A DNA stretch of 6,075 nucleotides from Candidatus Omnitrophota bacterium (GTDB taxonomy: Bacteria; Omnitrophota; Omnitrophia; Omnitrophales; Aquincolibacteriaceae): the NCBI GenBank assembly GCA_023247135.1, contig JAHFHB010000129.1, forward strand, positions 1 through 6,075. Reading direction: 5' to 3'. Under the pieces are notes generated by a model. The model was not told the DNA's origin. It saw nothing but the letters and a program-made list of their open reading frames with translations, and made no database searches. Shown in pieces: positions 5,227-6,075 of this stretch; the first letter of the stretch is position 1; every line of letters starts with the position of its first letter. The translations under genes and the position numbers were made by a program.

Positions 5227-6075
5227 GTGCCTATCCACCAGTCCTCCAAAAATCTTTTCCGTTTTTCACTCTTTGTCACGGCCATGACGCTTTTGCTCAT
5301 CGCCGCCGGCGGTCTTGTAACCAGCCACAAGGCCGGGTTGGCCGTGCCGGATTGGCCGAAATCCTACGGCCAGTGGATGCCGCCGATGGTGGGGAACGTT
5401 TTTTGGGAGCATGGGCACCGCATGATCGCCGGCAGTGTGGCGATGCTGACGCTGATTCTTTGCGTACTCGTGCAAAAATTTGAAAAGAGAGCGGCGATTC
5501 AAAAATTGGCATGGGCGGCTCTCAGCGCCGTTCTGGCGCAGGCACTGCTCGGGGGCCTCACTGTCATTTTTCTTTTACCGCATGCGGTCTCGATTGGCCA
5601 TGCCATTTTAGCGCAAACTTTTTTTTGTCTTTTGATTGCGCTGACTTTCTACCTTAAGCCGCGTGATAGCCGGACGCATAAGCCGGCGCAGCTGCAAAGC
5701 CCGGAAGGGCGGGGTTATCTTTACCGTTTGTGGGTCTGTATCACGAGTGCGGTTTATCTGCAGCTTTTTTTAGGCGCCACCGTGCGCCACATGCGCATGG
5801 CCACGGGTTTTCACGTGGGCTGGGCGATTCTGGTGCTTTTTTTTATTTTTCTCGGCGTGCGGGCCGTGAATATCAGTGCGCCGCCCCATTCGCGCTGGAA
5901 CTGGGTTGCCACGCTGGCCGGCGTGTTTGCCATTTTACAGTTTTTTCTGGGGATCGGCGCTTATCTGTACACGCAGGTACTTCCCTATGACGTGGATACG
6001 CCATCGCTGGGCGCCGTTTTGTTTGCGTCTGCGCACCAGATCAATGGAGCCCTCGTGCTTGGAACCTGTTTTCTA
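5227..6075 (+). CDS. ctaA: Haem A synthase (CtaA/COX15 family), 3' partial
   Basis: This multi-helix membrane enzyme oxidises the C8 methyl of haem O to the formyl group of haem A, the cofactor of aa3-type oxidases. 283 residues are visible, with the frame open at base 6075. Seven helices and the start of an eighth are seen (about 13-32, 66-83, 95-117, 122-143, 168-185, 195-213, 228-247, 265 onwards). Signatures are AGGLVTS followed by GLAVPDWP (27-44), EHGHR (61-65), GHAILAQ (124-130), RHMRMATGFH (187-196) and AHQINGALVL (269-278). The expected haem-ligand histidines are H64 (or H62), H125, H196 and H270. The cysteine pairs of the Bacillus CtaA outer loops are missing. The start is GTG at 5227: the frame has a stop at 5218-5220, and the next ATG (5284, residue 20) would cut into helix 1. 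No Shine-Dalgarno site precedes the GTG; the upstream gene ends 10 bases before. Only the last few tens of residues should be missing. Confidence 0.95.
   Translation, partial: MPIHQSSKNLFRFSLFVTAMTLLLIAAGGLVTSHKAGLAVPDWPKSYGQWMPPMVGNVFWEHGHRMIAGSVAMLTLILCVLVQKFEKRAAIQKLAWAALSAVLAQALLGGLTVIFLLPHAVSIGHAILAQTFFCLLIALTFYLKPRDSRTHKPAQLQSPEGRGYLYRLWVCITSAVYLQLFLGATVRHMRMATGFHVGWAILVLFFIFLGVRAVNISAPPHSRWNWVATLAGVFAILQFFLGIGAYLYTQVLPYDVDTPSLGAVLFASAHQINGALVLGTCFL

Noticed and set aside
4518..5330. Minus-strand frame of 270 codons across the copper protein gene
   Set aside because: It lies opposite a gene with a signal peptide, copper ligands and a strong ribosome site, runs into the next gene, and has no domain signature.
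5730..5990. Plus-strand 86-codon frame inside the haem A synthase region
   Set aside because: It is in a different frame from the CtaA/COX15 reading, whose motifs and helices continue unbroken through this stretch.

Overview
The window holds part of one plus-strand operon for an aerobic or microaerobic respiratory chain. It has five tightly packed genes with gaps of at most 11 bases and no free intergenic space. In order they are: (1) the 3' part of a b6-type cytochrome b N-terminal subunit (open at the left edge); (2) the cytochrome b C-terminal subunit, overlapping gene 1 by 4 bases (ATGA); (3) a 942-residue membrane-anchored octahaem cytochrome c with a long coiled-coil stalk; (4) a secreted cupredoxin-like copper protein with a C-terminal carboxypeptidase-regulatory-like beta domain; (5) haem A synthase (CtaA/COX15), open at the right edge and using a GTG start.

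Read together, genes 1-3 look like the core of a quinol:cytochrome c/cupredoxin oxidoreductase (a Rieske/cytochrome b complex). The Rieske iron-sulfur subunit is not in the window and would be expected just upstream. In place of a single-haem cytochrome c1 or f, the complex seems to be served by an eight-haem protein: three N-terminal haems, then five tandem class-I-like cytochrome c modules. The copper protein is a plausible periplasmic electron shuttle. Haem A synthase predicts an a-type haem-copper oxidase encoded just downstream. The inferred order of flow is quinol -> cytochrome b/Rieske -> octahaem cytochrome -> copper protein and/or cytochrome -> aa3-type oxidase.

The organism is a bacterium with a periplasm, since it has an Sec signal peptide, periplasmic haems and a split b6-like cytochrome b. 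Split cytochrome b subunits with multihaem partners occur in several lineages (for example Planctomycetes and relatives, Acidobacteria, Deltaproteobacteria, Nitrospirae and uncultured phyla). The sequence alone does not let me choose among them. Base composition looks uniform and moderately GC-rich across all five genes, with no mobile element, tRNA, rRNA, CRISPR array or obvious sign of transfer.

The most distinctive item is the octahaem cytochrome with its roughly 160-residue coiled coil between membrane anchor and haems. Next is the extra three-helix N-terminal region on the cytochrome b C-terminal subunit.
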